26,676 nucleotides of DNA from Verrucomicrobiales bacterium (GTDB lineage Bacteria > Verrucomicrobiota > Verrucomicrobiia > Verrucomicrobiales > DEV007). The notes below the pieces were generated by a model. That model searched no databases. It was not told the DNA's origin and saw nothing but the letters and a program-made list of their open reading frames with translations. Positions 15,374 to 23,796 of this stretch are shown here, one piece after another. The translations under genes were made by a program, and so were the position numbers. The stretch is from NCBI GenBank assembly GCA_021648365.1, contig JAKISY010000066.1:1-26676 (forward strand), given 5' to 3'. Each line of letters opens with the position of its first letter. Position 1 is the first letter of the stretch.

Positions 15374-18300
15374 TCACTCCGCCAGATTAGGAGCTAACCA
15401 CCTGCTCATTTCTTCAACACTTTCCCCTTTACGCTTAGCGTAGTCCTCCAGTTGATCAGGCAAAATCCTGCCCACATTAAAATAACGCGCTTTAGGATGG
15501 AAAAAATAAAGTCCGCTGACCGAGCTGCCAGGATACATCGCATACGAACTGGTCAATGTGATGCCCACTTGCTCTTCCACGTTCAAGGCATCCCACAAGA
15601 TGCTTTTTTCCGTATGATCAGGGCATGCAGGATAACCCGCCGCAGGGCGAATCCCGCGATAGCGCTCTTTGATCAAATCTTCCGTGCTGAGATTTTCAGT
15701 TTGCCCAAAGCCAATAAAATCACGCACCTTTTTGTGCATCAATTCAGCCAGCGCTTCAGCAAATCGATCAGCCAAAGCCTGAATGATAATAGCCGTGTAG
15801 TCATCTCCCGCCTGCTTAAAACTCTCGGCATAATCATCCACCTCTTGCCCAGCCGTCACCGCAAAGGTTCCCAGATAATCCGTTAGCCCCGTATCAAGTG
15901 GGGCGATAAAATCAGACAAGCTCTGATAGGGCGAATCCGCTTTGATTTTTTCCTTCTGCTGACGCAAAAAATGAAATCTCTGGATTTCCTCCTTGCGATC
16001 CACCCCGGTGTAAATAGCAACATCATCTCCGATGCTATTAGCCGGATACACCCCCCACACCGCTCGCGCGTGCACTCGCTGATTGCTAACTAAATCCTCC
16101 AGCACACGTTTTGCGTCTTTATACAACTCACTCGCCTGCTCCCCATATTTTTCATTGGTCAGGATTTTTGGGAAAACCCCACGCAATTCCCAACTATGGA
16201 AAAAAGGACTCCAATCGATCATTTCCACGATCTCCTCTAACGGCACTGGATCCCACAAATGACTGCCGATCTCAGGTGACTGTGGCAGCTCTTCCGCTTT
16301 CCAATCAATCTGAAATTTTTTCTCGCGCGCTTCTTTGATCGGTAGATACACCGCCGTGCTGCCTTTTTTAGCAAACAACTCTCGCTCGTGCACTTCCTGC
16401 CGTTCATGATCCGCAAGAAACTCTTCGCGCAAATTATTCGAGAGCAGACTATTGCAAATCCCAACCACCAAGGAAGCGTCGCCAACTTGCACCACCGGAC
16501 CACTGTAGTGTTCGGAAATCTTAATCGCAGTGTGCGCGCGGCTTGTAGTAGCACCACCCACCAGCATCGGCTGAGTGAATTTTTGCCGCTCCATCTCCTT
16601 AGCATTGTAGATCATCTCATCCAGCGATGGAGTGATCAGGCCGCTCATGCCGATGATGTCCGCTTTCAACTCTTTCGCTTTTCTCAATATCGTCTCGCAA
16701 TCGACCATCACTCCAAGATCGTGAACCTCATAACCATTACAGCTCAGCACGACCCCAACGATATTTTTGCCAATATCGTGCACATCCCCTTTCACTGTAG
16801 CGATGACAAAAACGGTAGCCTTGCTCACCTCACCACTGGCAGCCTTCTCTGCCTCCATGAAGGGGGTGAGATACGCCACCGCCTTTTTCATCACTCGCGC
16901 GCTTTTCACCACTTGTGGGAGAAACATTTTTCCGTCACCAAACAATCTGCCCACCACCTTCATCCCCCCCATCAGCGGCCCCTCGATCACATCAAGCGGT
17001 TTACCGAGAGATGCGCGAGCTTCTTCGGTATCGGCTTCGATGAAATCCGTGATCCCTTTCACCAATGCATGAGATATACGTTCATCTACCGTGCCTTCAC
17101 GCCATTCGAGATTCGCGGCGCTGCCTTTTTTCTTTTTGTCCCCACCAGTATTTTTAAGTTCTTCGGCGTAGTCGAGTAAAACATCCGTGGCTTCAGGGTT
17201 GCGATTGAGCAATACGTCCTCAACTTTATCCAGCAAGTCCTTGGGGATATCATCGTAGATCTCCAACATACCCGCATTTACAATCCCCATATCCATGCCC
17301 GCGCGGGTGGCATGATAAAGAAAAGCTGAGTGCATCGCTTCGCGCACCGTATTATTACCACGGAAGCTGAACGAAATATTACTCACCCCACCGCTCACTT
17401 TAGCTCCTGGCAGGTTCTTTTTGATCCAACGTGTCGCCTCGATGAAATCCACCGCATAGTTGTTATGCTCCTCCATTCCGGTAGCAACCGTTAGGATGTT
17501 GGGGTCAAAAATGATATCCTGCGGATTAAAACCCACCTCATCGACAAGAATACGATAAGCTCGCTCACAAATCCTAATCTTATCTTCATAGGTAGCCGCC
17601 TGCCCTTTGTCATCAAACGCCATCACCACTGCAGCCGCCCCATAGCGCTGAATGATACGCGCGTTTTTCTTAAAAGCTTCTTCGCCCTCTTTTAGCGAAA
17701 TCGAGTTAACAATACCTTTGCCTTGCAGGCACTTCAAGCCCGCTACGCAAACCTCAAACTTTGACGAGTCCACCGTGATCGGCACCGCCGCCACATCGGG
17801 CTCACCTGAGAGCATGTTGAGAAATTCCGTCATCATCTCAACCCCGTCGATCATGCCTTCGTCCATGCAGATGTCGATGACGTTCGCTCCGTTCTCCACT
17901 TGCTGACGCGCAATCGCGACAGCCTCTTCAAGTTTGCCCTCCTTGATCAGACGCGCAAACCGTGGTGATCCCGCCACGTTGGTTCGCTCACCAATCATCA
18001 AAAAACCCTTGTCCGGCGTATGGTTATAAACCTCTGATCCGCTCAAGCGCATCAGCGGCACTGGAGTCGGAATTTCCCGTGGAGCATGCCGCTCCGCGAC
18101 TTTAGCAATCGCCGCGATGTGCTCAGGAGTATTACCACAACAACCACCAATGAAATTGACCAAACCTTCACTGGCAAATTCATCCAGCCAATTTTCCATA
18201 TCCTTGGGTTTGAGGTCAAAGCCCGTCGGTGCCAGTGGATTGGGCAAGCCCGCATTAGGATAAACAGATACCGCCGCGCCCGCGACAGCCGACAAATCGA

Positions 18301-19141
18301 TCAGATGCGGACGGATCAGGTCAGGTCCAAGCGAGCAGTTCAGACCTATAGCTAGAGGCTTGACGTGTGCCACCGCATTCCATAAAGCCTCGCCTTTTTG
18401 CGCCGAGATCATCGTCTCGCCACCGCGACCCACTGCCGCCGATACGATGATCGGCAACTCAATACCGTCAGCTTCGTACACTTCTTGAATCGCGACCAAT
18501 GCAGCTTTGGCATTGAGCGAATCAAAAATCGTCTCGACCATCAGCAAATCGCAGCCGCCTTCGATCAGACCACGGATCTGATGACGATAAGCCTCCGCCA
18601 CTTGGTCAAACGTGACCACTCGAAAACCTGGATTGTCCGCGTCAGGCGAATTGGTCAACGAAACCGTCATCGGACCAATCGCACCAGCCACGTAACGAGC
18701 CGTTCCAGTCGCCTCGGCAATTTTATCGGCTTCAAAACGCGCCAACTGCGCCGATTTCACATTGATATCCCAAGCGAGATCCTTCAAAAAGGCATTATCA
18801 CAAATTTCCTTAGCAAAAAAATCAGGGTCCTTGCGGCCACCCGTCTCTCTCGGGTCTGGCACGAAAAATTCAGACTGCGCCAAGGTCGTCCCAGAAAAAG
18901 TATTGGTTTCGACGATATCCGAGCCCGCTTCGTAGAAGCGTTTGTGGATATCCGCAATGACATCGGGCTGAGTGATCGAAAGAATATCACCATTATTAAG
19001 TAAATCTTTGTCATTTTTGACAAAACGCTCTCCCCGCGCAGCACTCTCGTCGAGTTTGTATTCGCGGATAGTGGTTCCCATCGCACCATCTAGCACGATG
19101 ATACGATCCCGGATCAGTTTTTGTAGTGGATGCTCAGACAT
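15374..19141 (-). CDS. metH: Cobalamin-dependent methionine synthase MetH
   Basis: A 1255-residue MetH, slightly longer than the E. coli enzyme (1227). It transfers a methyl group from methyl-tetrahydrofolate through cobalamin to homocysteine, giving methionine. All four modules are visible. The homocysteine domain has L-D-G-A-M-G-T near residue 18 and zinc ligands C269 and C334-C335 (G-G-C-C-G). The folate domain opens at about 380 (M-I-G-E-R-T-N-V). The B12 domain carries D-V-H788-D-I-G, the axial histidine. The C-terminal reactivation domain contains R-P-A-x-G-Y-P-A-C-P-D-H near 1170. All key residues are present, so the enzyme should be active. No cobalamin or SAM riboswitch is recognisable in the 149 bp before the ATG. 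It is a single-gene unit ending before the 56-bp palindrome. Confidence 0.98.
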   Translation of the reverse strand: MSEHPLQKLIRDRIIVLDGAMGTTIREYKLDESAARGERFVKNDKDLLNNGDILSITQPDVIADIHKRFYEAGSDIVETNTFSGTTLAQSEFFVPDPRETGGRKDPDFFAKEICDNAFLKDLAWDINVKSAQLARFEADKIAEATGTARYVAGAIGPMTVSLTNSPDADNPGFRVVTFDQVAEAYRHQIRGLIEGGCDLLMVETIFDSLNAKAALVAIQEVYEADGIELPIIVSAAVGRGGETMISAQKGEALWNAVAHVKPLAIGLNCSLGPDLIRPHLIDLSAVAGAAVSVYPNAGLPNPLAPTGFDLKPKDMENWLDEFASEGLVNFIGGCCGNTPEHIAAIAKVAERHAPREIPTPVPLMRLSGSEVYNHTPDKGFLMIGERTNVAGSPRFARLIKEGKLEEAVAIARQQVENGANVIDICMDEGMIDGVEMMTEFLNMLSGEPDVAAVPITVDSSKFEVCVAGLKCLQGKGIVNSISLKEGEEAFKKNARIIQRYGAAAVVMAFDDKGQAATYEDKIRICERAYRILVDEVGFNPQDIIFDPNILTVATGMEEHNNYAVDFIEATRWIKKNLPGAKVSGGVSNISFSFRGNNTVREAMHSAFLYHATRAGMDMGIVNAGMLEIYDDIPKDLLDKVEDVLLNRNPEATDVLLDYAEELKNTGGDKKKKGSAANLEWREGTVDERISHALVKGITDFIEADTEEARASLGKPLDVIEGPLMGGMKVVGRLFGDGKMFLPQVVKSARVMKKAVAYLTPFMEAEKAASGEVSKATVFVIATVKGDVHDIGKNIVGVVLSCNGYEVHDLGVMVDCETILRKAKELKADIIGMSGLITPSLDEMIYNAKEMERQKFTQPMLVGGATTSRAHTAIKISEHYSGPVVQVGDASLVVGICNSLLSNNLREEFLADHERQEVHERELFAKKGSTAVYLPIKEAREKKFQIDWKAEELPQSPEIGSHLWDPVPLEEIVEMIDWSPFFHSWELRGVFPKILTNEKYGEQASELYKDAKRVLEDLVSNQRVHARAVWGVYPANSIGDDVAIYTGVDRKEEIQRFHFLRQQKEKIKADSPYQSLSDFIAPLDTGLTDYLGTFAVTAGQEVDDYAESFKQAGDDYTAIIIQALADRFAEALAELMHKKVRDFIGFGQTENLSTEDLIKERYRGIRPAAGYPACPDHTEKSILWDALNVEEQVGITLTSSYAMYPGSSVSGLYFFHPKARYFNVGRILPDQLEDYAKRKGESVEEMSRWLAPNLAE

Positions 19142-19262
19142 GGTCTCAAATCCCTACTATGCAGCCTGCTGAACATTCTGCATCTGCAGATTGAAACTTT
19201 CCCGTTCTTTCGCGTCAACTCGACTTCGCCACCCTAATAACTGAAAAAGAAGAGGAAGAGTT

Positions 19263-19290
19263 GAACCGCAGATGACGCAGATAAACGCAG
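19263..19290 (-). repeat. Three-unit phrase repeat (10-9-9 nt), copy 2
   Basis: Read on the minus strand, three units starting CTGCG with lengths 10, 9 and 9 nt. It abuts the stop codon of the methyltransferase remnant, so it marks the point where the coding sequence has been cut off. Confidence 0.6.
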
Positions 19291-19923
19291 TTAAAAAGGG
19301 ATCTGATGAGGGTTGATGTAATCGAACAGAGGTTTTCTCGCGGTTTCATCCGGCACTTCTTTACCCGTCACGGGATGAGGCTTGGTGGTCACTCCATCCC
19401 AAATCGTAATAATTCGCCCTGTCTCAGGATCAGTGCGCGGGATACATTCATCATACTCAAGCACGGCGTCTTTGTTGATGATGGTTTGTTGTTTGGGAAG
19501 CAATGGGCGGTCGTTGGTATCAGCTTTGCCTGTGGTTTTGTGATGCCATTGGAAATAACCAATCCAGAGCACCAGCTGGGCGATGGCGCAGGCACGCTCA
19601 TTGATCTCAATGCCATGAAACTGGGTGGGGCGCACTTTGGTAGAATCCATTTCCAGCATCCGATTGCCACCAAGATCTTCAAGTAAGTCGAGCACCTCGG
19701 CTTCAAGCTCCTTGATCCGAGCGAGTGCCACATAAAGGAAGTTTCCCGAACCACAGGCGGGGTCGAGAACATCGATATGAGTGAGGTGGTAATGAAATTT
19801 TTCAATCTCCTCGCAGGCCTTTTTGTCGTCGCTCGTGTCAATTTGATCCCAGCCAAGCTCAGTTCGGAAATCAAAGATTAGAGGAAGCAGTTTGCTGAAT
19901 TTCAAATCACACCTTTCATCCAA
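19291..19923 (-). pseudogene. Remnant of a large N6-adenine DNA methyltransferase
   Basis: A 210-residue frame resembling an internal piece of large class I DNA methyltransferases (type IIG/IIL or PglX-like, usually about 1000 residues). Motif I for S-adenosylmethionine is intact (L-D54-P-A-C-G-S-G60-N-F), followed by G-I-E-I-N-E-R-A and a Q-L-V-L-W-I-G-Y helix. The catalytic N-P-P-Y/F motif, which comes shortly after the segment P-L-F-D-Y-I-N-P in such proteins, is missing because the frame stops there. The beginning is also missing: the only start is a TTG without upstream signal. Both ends are bordered by phrase repeats (19263-19290 and 19946-19973). It cannot be an active enzyme. No partner restriction genes are near. 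Confidence 0.78.
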
Positions 19924-19945
19924 TTCCCTTCCCTCTATTTCTTAC

Positions 19946-19973
19946 CTTGGCGATGCTTGGCGACCTTTGCGAG
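19946..19973 (+). repeat. Three-unit phrase repeat (10-9-9 nt), copy 3
   Basis: Three units beginning CTTGGCG or CTTTGCG, lengths 10, 9 and 9 nt, then AAAAATT. It lies just beyond the 5' end of the methyltransferase remnant. The rest of the gap to leuA (19974-20151) contains fragments of similar words (for example CCTCTGTGCATCTG at 19998-20011 and CTTTGCGCCTCTTGG at 20051-20065) but no gene. Confidence 0.6.
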
Positions 19974-20151
19974 AAAAATTCTTCAAACATCCGAATCACC
20001 TCTGTGCATCTGAACCGGAACGCAGTGTAGATAGGCGGACCCAATAGCTACCTTTGCGCCTCTTGGCCGCCATAGTTCAGACGCAGTAGGTTTGCGAGAG
20101 CACTCTGAATAATCACCACACCAGATGGTTCTCCAGAGGCTAACTCCCAAA

Positions 20152-21720
20152 TCAAATTGCCCCTCCTTCGGCGACAGCCTGCTCATCTACCGCCAGCCCT
20201 TGCTCTTCCAGCGCAGACACACGATTCACTGCGTTCAGATAGGCTCGCGCGCTGGCTTCGATCACATCAGTACTGGCTCCTTTGCCAGCAATAAGTTTAC
20301 CATCACCGAAATCGACCTTCAAACTAACCTCTCCCAAAGAATCTTTGCCGCCAGAGGTCGCCGTGACATTGTAATCCACCAGATGCCCCCGTTTTTTCAA
20401 GATACGATCAATCGCCTTCATCGAAGCATCCACTGCGCCATTGCCAGGACAAGAGTCTTCAAGCGTTTCATCGCCGCGTTTCAACTTCACCGTGGCAGTC
20501 GGTATGGTGGTGGTGCCAGAGCTGACATGCAGATATTCAAGCGAGTATGACTCCTTAACCGTGGTCAATGAGTCATCGACCAATGCCGCCAAATCATCGT
20601 CATAAACGAATTTTTTGCGATCACCGATATCCTTGAAGCGAGTGAAAATATCATCGACCTCCGCATCGGTGAGCGTATAACTCAAAGCCTGCAAGCGTAA
20701 CGCCACCGCGTGGCGTCCACTATGTTTGGTCAAAGGCAATTCGGTCTCGCCCCAGCCGATTTCTTTGGGGTCCATGATCTCATAGGTCTCACGTTTTTTG
20801 ATGATGCCATCCTGATGGATGCCCGCTCCATGCGCAAAAGCATTTTCACCGACGATCGCTTTGTTGCGCTGCACCTGCAAGCTGCACATACGACTGACCA
20901 ATCGCGAAGTTTTGACAATCTCCGAGATATTGATGTCGGTATGCACATCACTGTAAATATCTGGTCGAGTTTTAAGTGCCATGATCACCTCTTCCAGCGC
21001 CGCATTGCCCGCGCGCTCTCCGATGCCATTGATGGTGCCTTCAATCTGGCGTGCGCCGGCTTGCACCGCCGCCAATGAGTTGGCAACTGCCAAACCAAGG
21101 TCGTTATGGCAATGCACCGAGATCACCGCGTCGTCGATGTTGTTGACGTTGTCAAAAAGGTAACGAATCATGTCAGCGTATGTCGCAGGAACAGCAAAGC
21201 CGACCGTGTCGGGAATGTTCACAGTGGTGGCACCCGCAGCAATCACGGCTTGAGTGACTTCTGCCAAAAACTCTGGCTCGGTCCGCGATGCGTCTTCAGG
21301 GGAAAACTCCACATCATCGACAAAACTTTTAGCATAGGTCACACTCTCGACCGCCAAACGCACGATCTCATCATGCGCTTTTTTCAATTTATGCTCACGA
21401 TGAATTTTTGAAGTCGCCAAGAACACATGAATCCGACCACGCTCTGCGGCTGGCTTGACCGCAGCTCCCGCAGCTTCGATGTCTTTTTTGATGCAACGAG
21501 CCAGACCCGCGATGATCGGCCCTTTGACTTCCGTAGCGATTTGCTGGACGGAGGCAAAATCTCCCTCACTGATGACAGGGAAACCCGCTTCGATGACGTC
21601 CACATTTAGGCAAGCGAGTTGACGAGCGACCTCCATTTTTTCGCGTGGATCCATGGAAGCGCCGGGGCATTGTTCGCCGTCGCGCAAGGTGGTATCAAAT
21701 ATGGTCAATCGGTCTGACAT
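20152..21720 (-). CDS. leuA: 2-isopropylmalate synthase
   Basis: A 522-residue LeuA, of the usual length. It condenses acetyl-CoA with 2-ketoisovalerate in the first committed step of leucine synthesis. The N-terminal barrel has D9-T-T-L-R13-D14-G-E-Q and the metal-binding H203-C-H205-N-D-L-G-L, then G-I-G-E-R-A-G-N-A and N-A-F-A-H-x-x-G-I-H-Q-D-G. The C-terminal regulatory domain (about 395-500) is complete and includes G-x-G-x-V-D-A and G-G-K-D-S-L-G-E, so leucine feedback inhibition is likely. Homocitrate synthase and citramalate synthase are less likely given the full LeuA signature. Expression appears controlled by attenuation: a leucine-rich leader peptide (21844-21915) and a terminator (21771-21813) lie upstream. 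No Shine-Dalgarno precedes the ATG. The other leu genes are not in the window. Confidence 0.97.
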   Translation of the reverse strand: MSDRLTIFDTTLRDGEQCPGASMDPREKMEVARQLACLNVDVIEAGFPVISEGDFASVQQIATEVKGPIIAGLARCIKKDIEAAGAAVKPAAERGRIHVFLATSKIHREHKLKKAHDEIVRLAVESVTYAKSFVDDVEFSPEDASRTEPEFLAEVTQAVIAAGATTVNIPDTVGFAVPATYADMIRYLFDNVNNIDDAVISVHCHNDLGLAVANSLAAVQAGARQIEGTINGIGERAGNAALEEVIMALKTRPDIYSDVHTDINISEIVKTSRLVSRMCSLQVQRNKAIVGENAFAHGAGIHQDGIIKKRETYEIMDPKEIGWGETELPLTKHSGRHAVALRLQALSYTLTDAEVDDIFTRFKDIGDRKKFVYDDDLAALVDDSLTTVKESYSLEYLHVSSGTTTIPTATVKLKRGDETLEDSCPGNGAVDASMKAIDRILKKRGHLVDYNVTATSGGKDSLGEVSLKVDFGDGKLIAGKGASTDVIEASARAYLNAVNRVSALEEQGLAVDEQAVAEGGAI

Positions 21721-21770
21721 GGTTTTTGTGGGTTGATGTTTAAGAGTTCGGGTAAATGTCTTCGCTGTAA

Positions 21771-21813
21771 AATAAAAAATTCGATTCTCTGCGTCCGTAG
21801 CAGGGAATCGAAT
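21771..21813 (-). terminator. leuA attenuator (intrinsic terminator in the leader)
   Basis: On the minus strand a 9-bp stem (complement of ATTCGATTC at 21779-21787 with GAATCGAAT at 21805-21813) is extended by one mismatch and four more pairs, with a loop of 7 nt at 21793-21799. It is followed by TTTTTTATT (complement of 21771-21778). It lies 50 bp before the leuA ATG and 30 bp after the leader-peptide stop codon. A clear antiterminator partner was not found by eye; a short GCAG just upstream could pair with CTGC of the stem. Confidence 0.82.
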
Positions 21814-21843
21814 AAGCGAATAAACTGCGAGAACAAAAAGATA

Positions 21844-21915
21844 CTAGGCTCCGAGACCTAACTCTAGAAGGAGTAAGTTCAGCTTGAGTGCTGGAATGTG
21901 CCGTGTTTGTCTCAT
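21844..21915 (-). CDS. Leucine-rich leader peptide of leuA
   Basis: A 23-codon frame, ATG at 21915 to TAG at 21844-21846, with eight leucines: residues 10, 12, 14-17, 19 and 21, including four in a row (codons TTA, CTC, CTT, CTA). It precedes an intrinsic terminator and leuA on the same strand. This is the layout of classical leu attenuators, in which ribosome stalling at Leu codons when charged tRNA-Leu is scarce prevents the terminator from forming. No Shine-Dalgarno is visible, as for most genes here. Product abundance and function as a protein are not expected; translation itself is the signal. Confidence 0.8.
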   Translation of the reverse strand: MRQTRHIPALKLNLLLLELGLGA

Positions 21916-22041
21916 CAGATTGAAATCGTGAAGCAGCGTAATTCAGTTCAAATGAATGTCGAGCGGAAAATTTATCAGCAGAGTTGAACCATTCTAGATG
22001 AGTATAGAAAAAGTGCTAAAAGCCTTTGTTGGACGGCAAAT

Positions 22042-22110
22042 GGAGGGGCACGCTCCGTCGTGCCTTCGCAAGCACATGGGTGTTCGAGGCAAGGTGGAAC
22101 TTGCCCCTCC
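22042..22110. repeat. REP/MITE-like element, copy 1
   Basis: A 69-bp element with terminal inverted arms GGAGGGGCA (22042-22050) and TGCCCCTCC (22102-22110). Inside each arm is a small hairpin: GGCACG-N6-CGTGCC on the left and GGCAAG-N6-CTTGCC on the right, with a variable middle of 23 nt. It could fold as a cruciform-like three-way structure. It lies downstream of the esterase-like gene. A second copy in the opposite order is at 23797-23933. Confidence 0.72.
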
Positions 22111-22138
22111 AGATGGATACGCTGAAATGGGAGCAAGC

Positions 22139-22160
22139 CCTTCGTGCCTCCGCGTGAGCC
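22139..22160 (+). repeat. Short phrase-like repeat resembling the 10-9-9 family
   Basis: The segment has CTTCGTGC followed by CTCCGCGTGAG, similar in style to the three-unit repeats at 13553, 19263 and 19946 but with only two recognisable units. It occupies the gap between REP-like copy 1 and the esterase-like stop codon. Confidence 0.3.
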
Positions 22161-22200
22161 TTTTTTACTGATTTCCGCAACAGATCTGAATCGCAACAAA

Positions 22201-23694
22201 TCACTTGAGCAGAAATGACAACCAGCTCTGTTGCGCTTGTGCCTGTTCGCCTTGATAAATCACCAAAGTTCCATCCGTCTTCCCAGCTGCAGATCGAGAG
22301 CTTTTCACTTGCGCTTGCAACTTTTTATCGCTGTCGAACAACCACAACTTCTGCGCCGTGCTTTGTGTTAGAAAAGCCGCAATGTCTCCGTATTTGACAA
22401 TGCCAGGCAAAAAGTTCTGATCAAAGGACGAATCCAAATCAGCAAATCGGAATCCCTCGCTGACCACTACACAACGGTCCACCGCAGATCCCGCCACCGC
22501 AGATCCTGCCGCCACCCACGCACCCGCCCCTTGCAATCCTACCAAACCCACCGACTTCACTTGCCATTTTTTATGATTTTTCACAAAAGCAAGACAAGTC
22601 AGAATGTCGTGTACTCGCCGTGAAAACAGTGAGTCATTGTAACCATAATTATAGACTCCAGACAAACGCCAACGCTGGTCAGGTTTGTCCGTCTTGCCAG
22701 GATATTGCACGTGAGGGTTTTCCGAAGCATTTTCACCTGCTTTGAGAAATTCCCCTTGGCGAAACAAATCGGCACTCATCACTGCAATGCCAGCATCCAA
22801 CATCTTGTTGATTCGTTCATCAATGGCTGCGATCATCATCGTCTGAGTGCCACCCCCACTCGCCCCAGTCACTAAAATCCGCTTAGCATCGACTTGATCC
22901 TGCTCAAGCAGAAAATCCATCGCCCGCACACTGTTCCAAGTCTGAAGCCCAAAGTTCGTTTGCAATCTAGCTTCCGCTTGCGGGCTCACAAAACCCCACT
23001 TGCCAAGTTCAGGGTTATTCATCTTGGCGCGGGGCTCTCGGCGGTGTTCCTGAAATTGTTTCGAATCCGAGTGCCCGATCATATCGTATTGAAAGACCGC
23101 CAAACCCATACGAGCTAACTGCACGCAGCGAGCCTGATAGTGATTTTGCGCGCCACTCTCAAAACGCTCCCCACCTATAGCGATCAACTGCTTGCGTTGC
23201 GCTTCGCCGAGATCATAAAAGCGCGCGTTTTCCCAATGCCCGTGAGGGCAAAGAGCTCCCGGACGCTTGCCGTTTTGCAAACCATTTTTCAGAGAGTCAC
23301 CCGCAGGGCGATAAAGGTTACCCGTCACAAAATGACCAGGCAGTGATTCGAAAAACACTTTTTCTACGGTGTAATCCCCCATCTCTTTTTTGCCATGCAC
23401 CACCGCATTCAACGCCGTTTTTTCCGGCATCGGCCACAGCCCAGCAGAGATCAGGATCCTGCGCTTGATCTGCTCCTGACGCAGCTCCCATTCCCCAGTT
23501 GAACTAACCTGCGTAAAAGGAAAATAGTCGTGCAAGGTTCTTGGCGCATCGAGACGTTGATCCTGATGTTGCTGCCCTTCAGGCAAAACTCTCGGCGGTG
23601 CCGACTGAATGTTGGCACCAGTCAGTGAAATGACGAGCCCGATGAACAGTGCGCAAACGGAGTTTCTGAGGAATGGAGGAATCAATAGCTTCAT
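22201..23694 (-). CDS. Secreted alpha/beta-hydrolase, acetyl-xylan-esterase-like
   Basis: A 497-residue product when started at 23694, where M-K-L-L-I-P begins a Sec signal peptide (hydrophobic to about residue 25). The frame is open 30 codons further, but that extension runs into repeat sequence and is rejected. The fold is a large alpha/beta hydrolase of the acetyl-xylan-esterase/dienelactone-hydrolase type seen in PVC bacteria: C-P-H-G-H (about 149-153) for the oxyanion region, Y-D-M-I-G-H-S-D, and the nucleophile motif V-T-G-A-S279-G-G-G. A catalytic Asp is possible near L-F-D-S-D. No His occurs in the last 120 or so residues, where the triad His is expected, so activity is uncertain. It is a single gene flanked by inverted REP-like copies. 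Substrate is unknown; carbohydrate esters are a reasonable guess. Confidence 0.82.
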   Translation of the reverse strand: MKLLIPPFLRNSVCALFIGLVISLTGANIQSAPPRVLPEGQQHQDQRLDAPRTLHDYFPFTQVSSTGEWELRQEQIKRRILISAGLWPMPEKTALNAVVHGKKEMGDYTVEKVFFESLPGHFVTGNLYRPAGDSLKNGLQNGKRPGALCPHGHWENARFYDLGEAQRKQLIAIGGERFESGAQNHYQARCVQLARMGLAVFQYDMIGHSDSKQFQEHRREPRAKMNNPELGKWGFVSPQAEARLQTNFGLQTWNSVRAMDFLLEQDQVDAKRILVTGASGGGTQTMMIAAIDERINKMLDAGIAVMSADLFRQGEFLKAGENASENPHVQYPGKTDKPDQRWRLSGVYNYGYNDSLFSRRVHDILTCLAFVKNHKKWQVKSVGLVGLQGAGAWVAAGSAVAGSAVDRCVVVSEGFRFADLDSSFDQNFLPGIVKYGDIAAFLTQSTAQKLWLFDSDKKLQAQVKSSRSAAGKTDGTLVIYQGEQAQAQQSWLSFLLK

Positions 23695-23736
23695 AGGAGT
23701 TTCTAAAATTGAATGATCGGAAATGACCGCCCTTTC

Positions 23737-23767
23737 CTCTGATATTGCAAATATAGAAAATTTGTAG
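23737..23767 (+). repeat. 31-bp imperfect direct repeat, copy A
   Basis: It begins CTCTGATATTGCAAAT and matches 23938-23968 at 27 of 31 positions. The two copies, 201 bp apart, enclose REP-like copy 2 (23797-23933). Confidence 0.65.
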
Positions 23768-23796
23768 AGCGCGCGCCCCTCCATTTGTCACCCGCT

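Noticed and set aside
19142..19290. Cobalamin or SAM riboswitch before metH
   Set aside because: The 149-bp leader shows no B12-box or SAM-type helices; only a short CTGCAG-rich stretch.
13553..19973. CRISPR array
   Set aside because: The phrase repeats are only 28 bp, dispersed, and differ in sequence; there are no regular spacers or cas genes.
19983..20186. 67-codon minus-strand frame between the methyltransferase remnant and leuA
   Set aside because: It overlaps the leuA 3' end and runs through phrase-like repeat words; no domain or start signal.
22016..22204. Small minus-strand frames across REP-like copy 1
   Set aside because: Their peptide sequence comes from the hairpin arms of the repeat; no start signal or homology.
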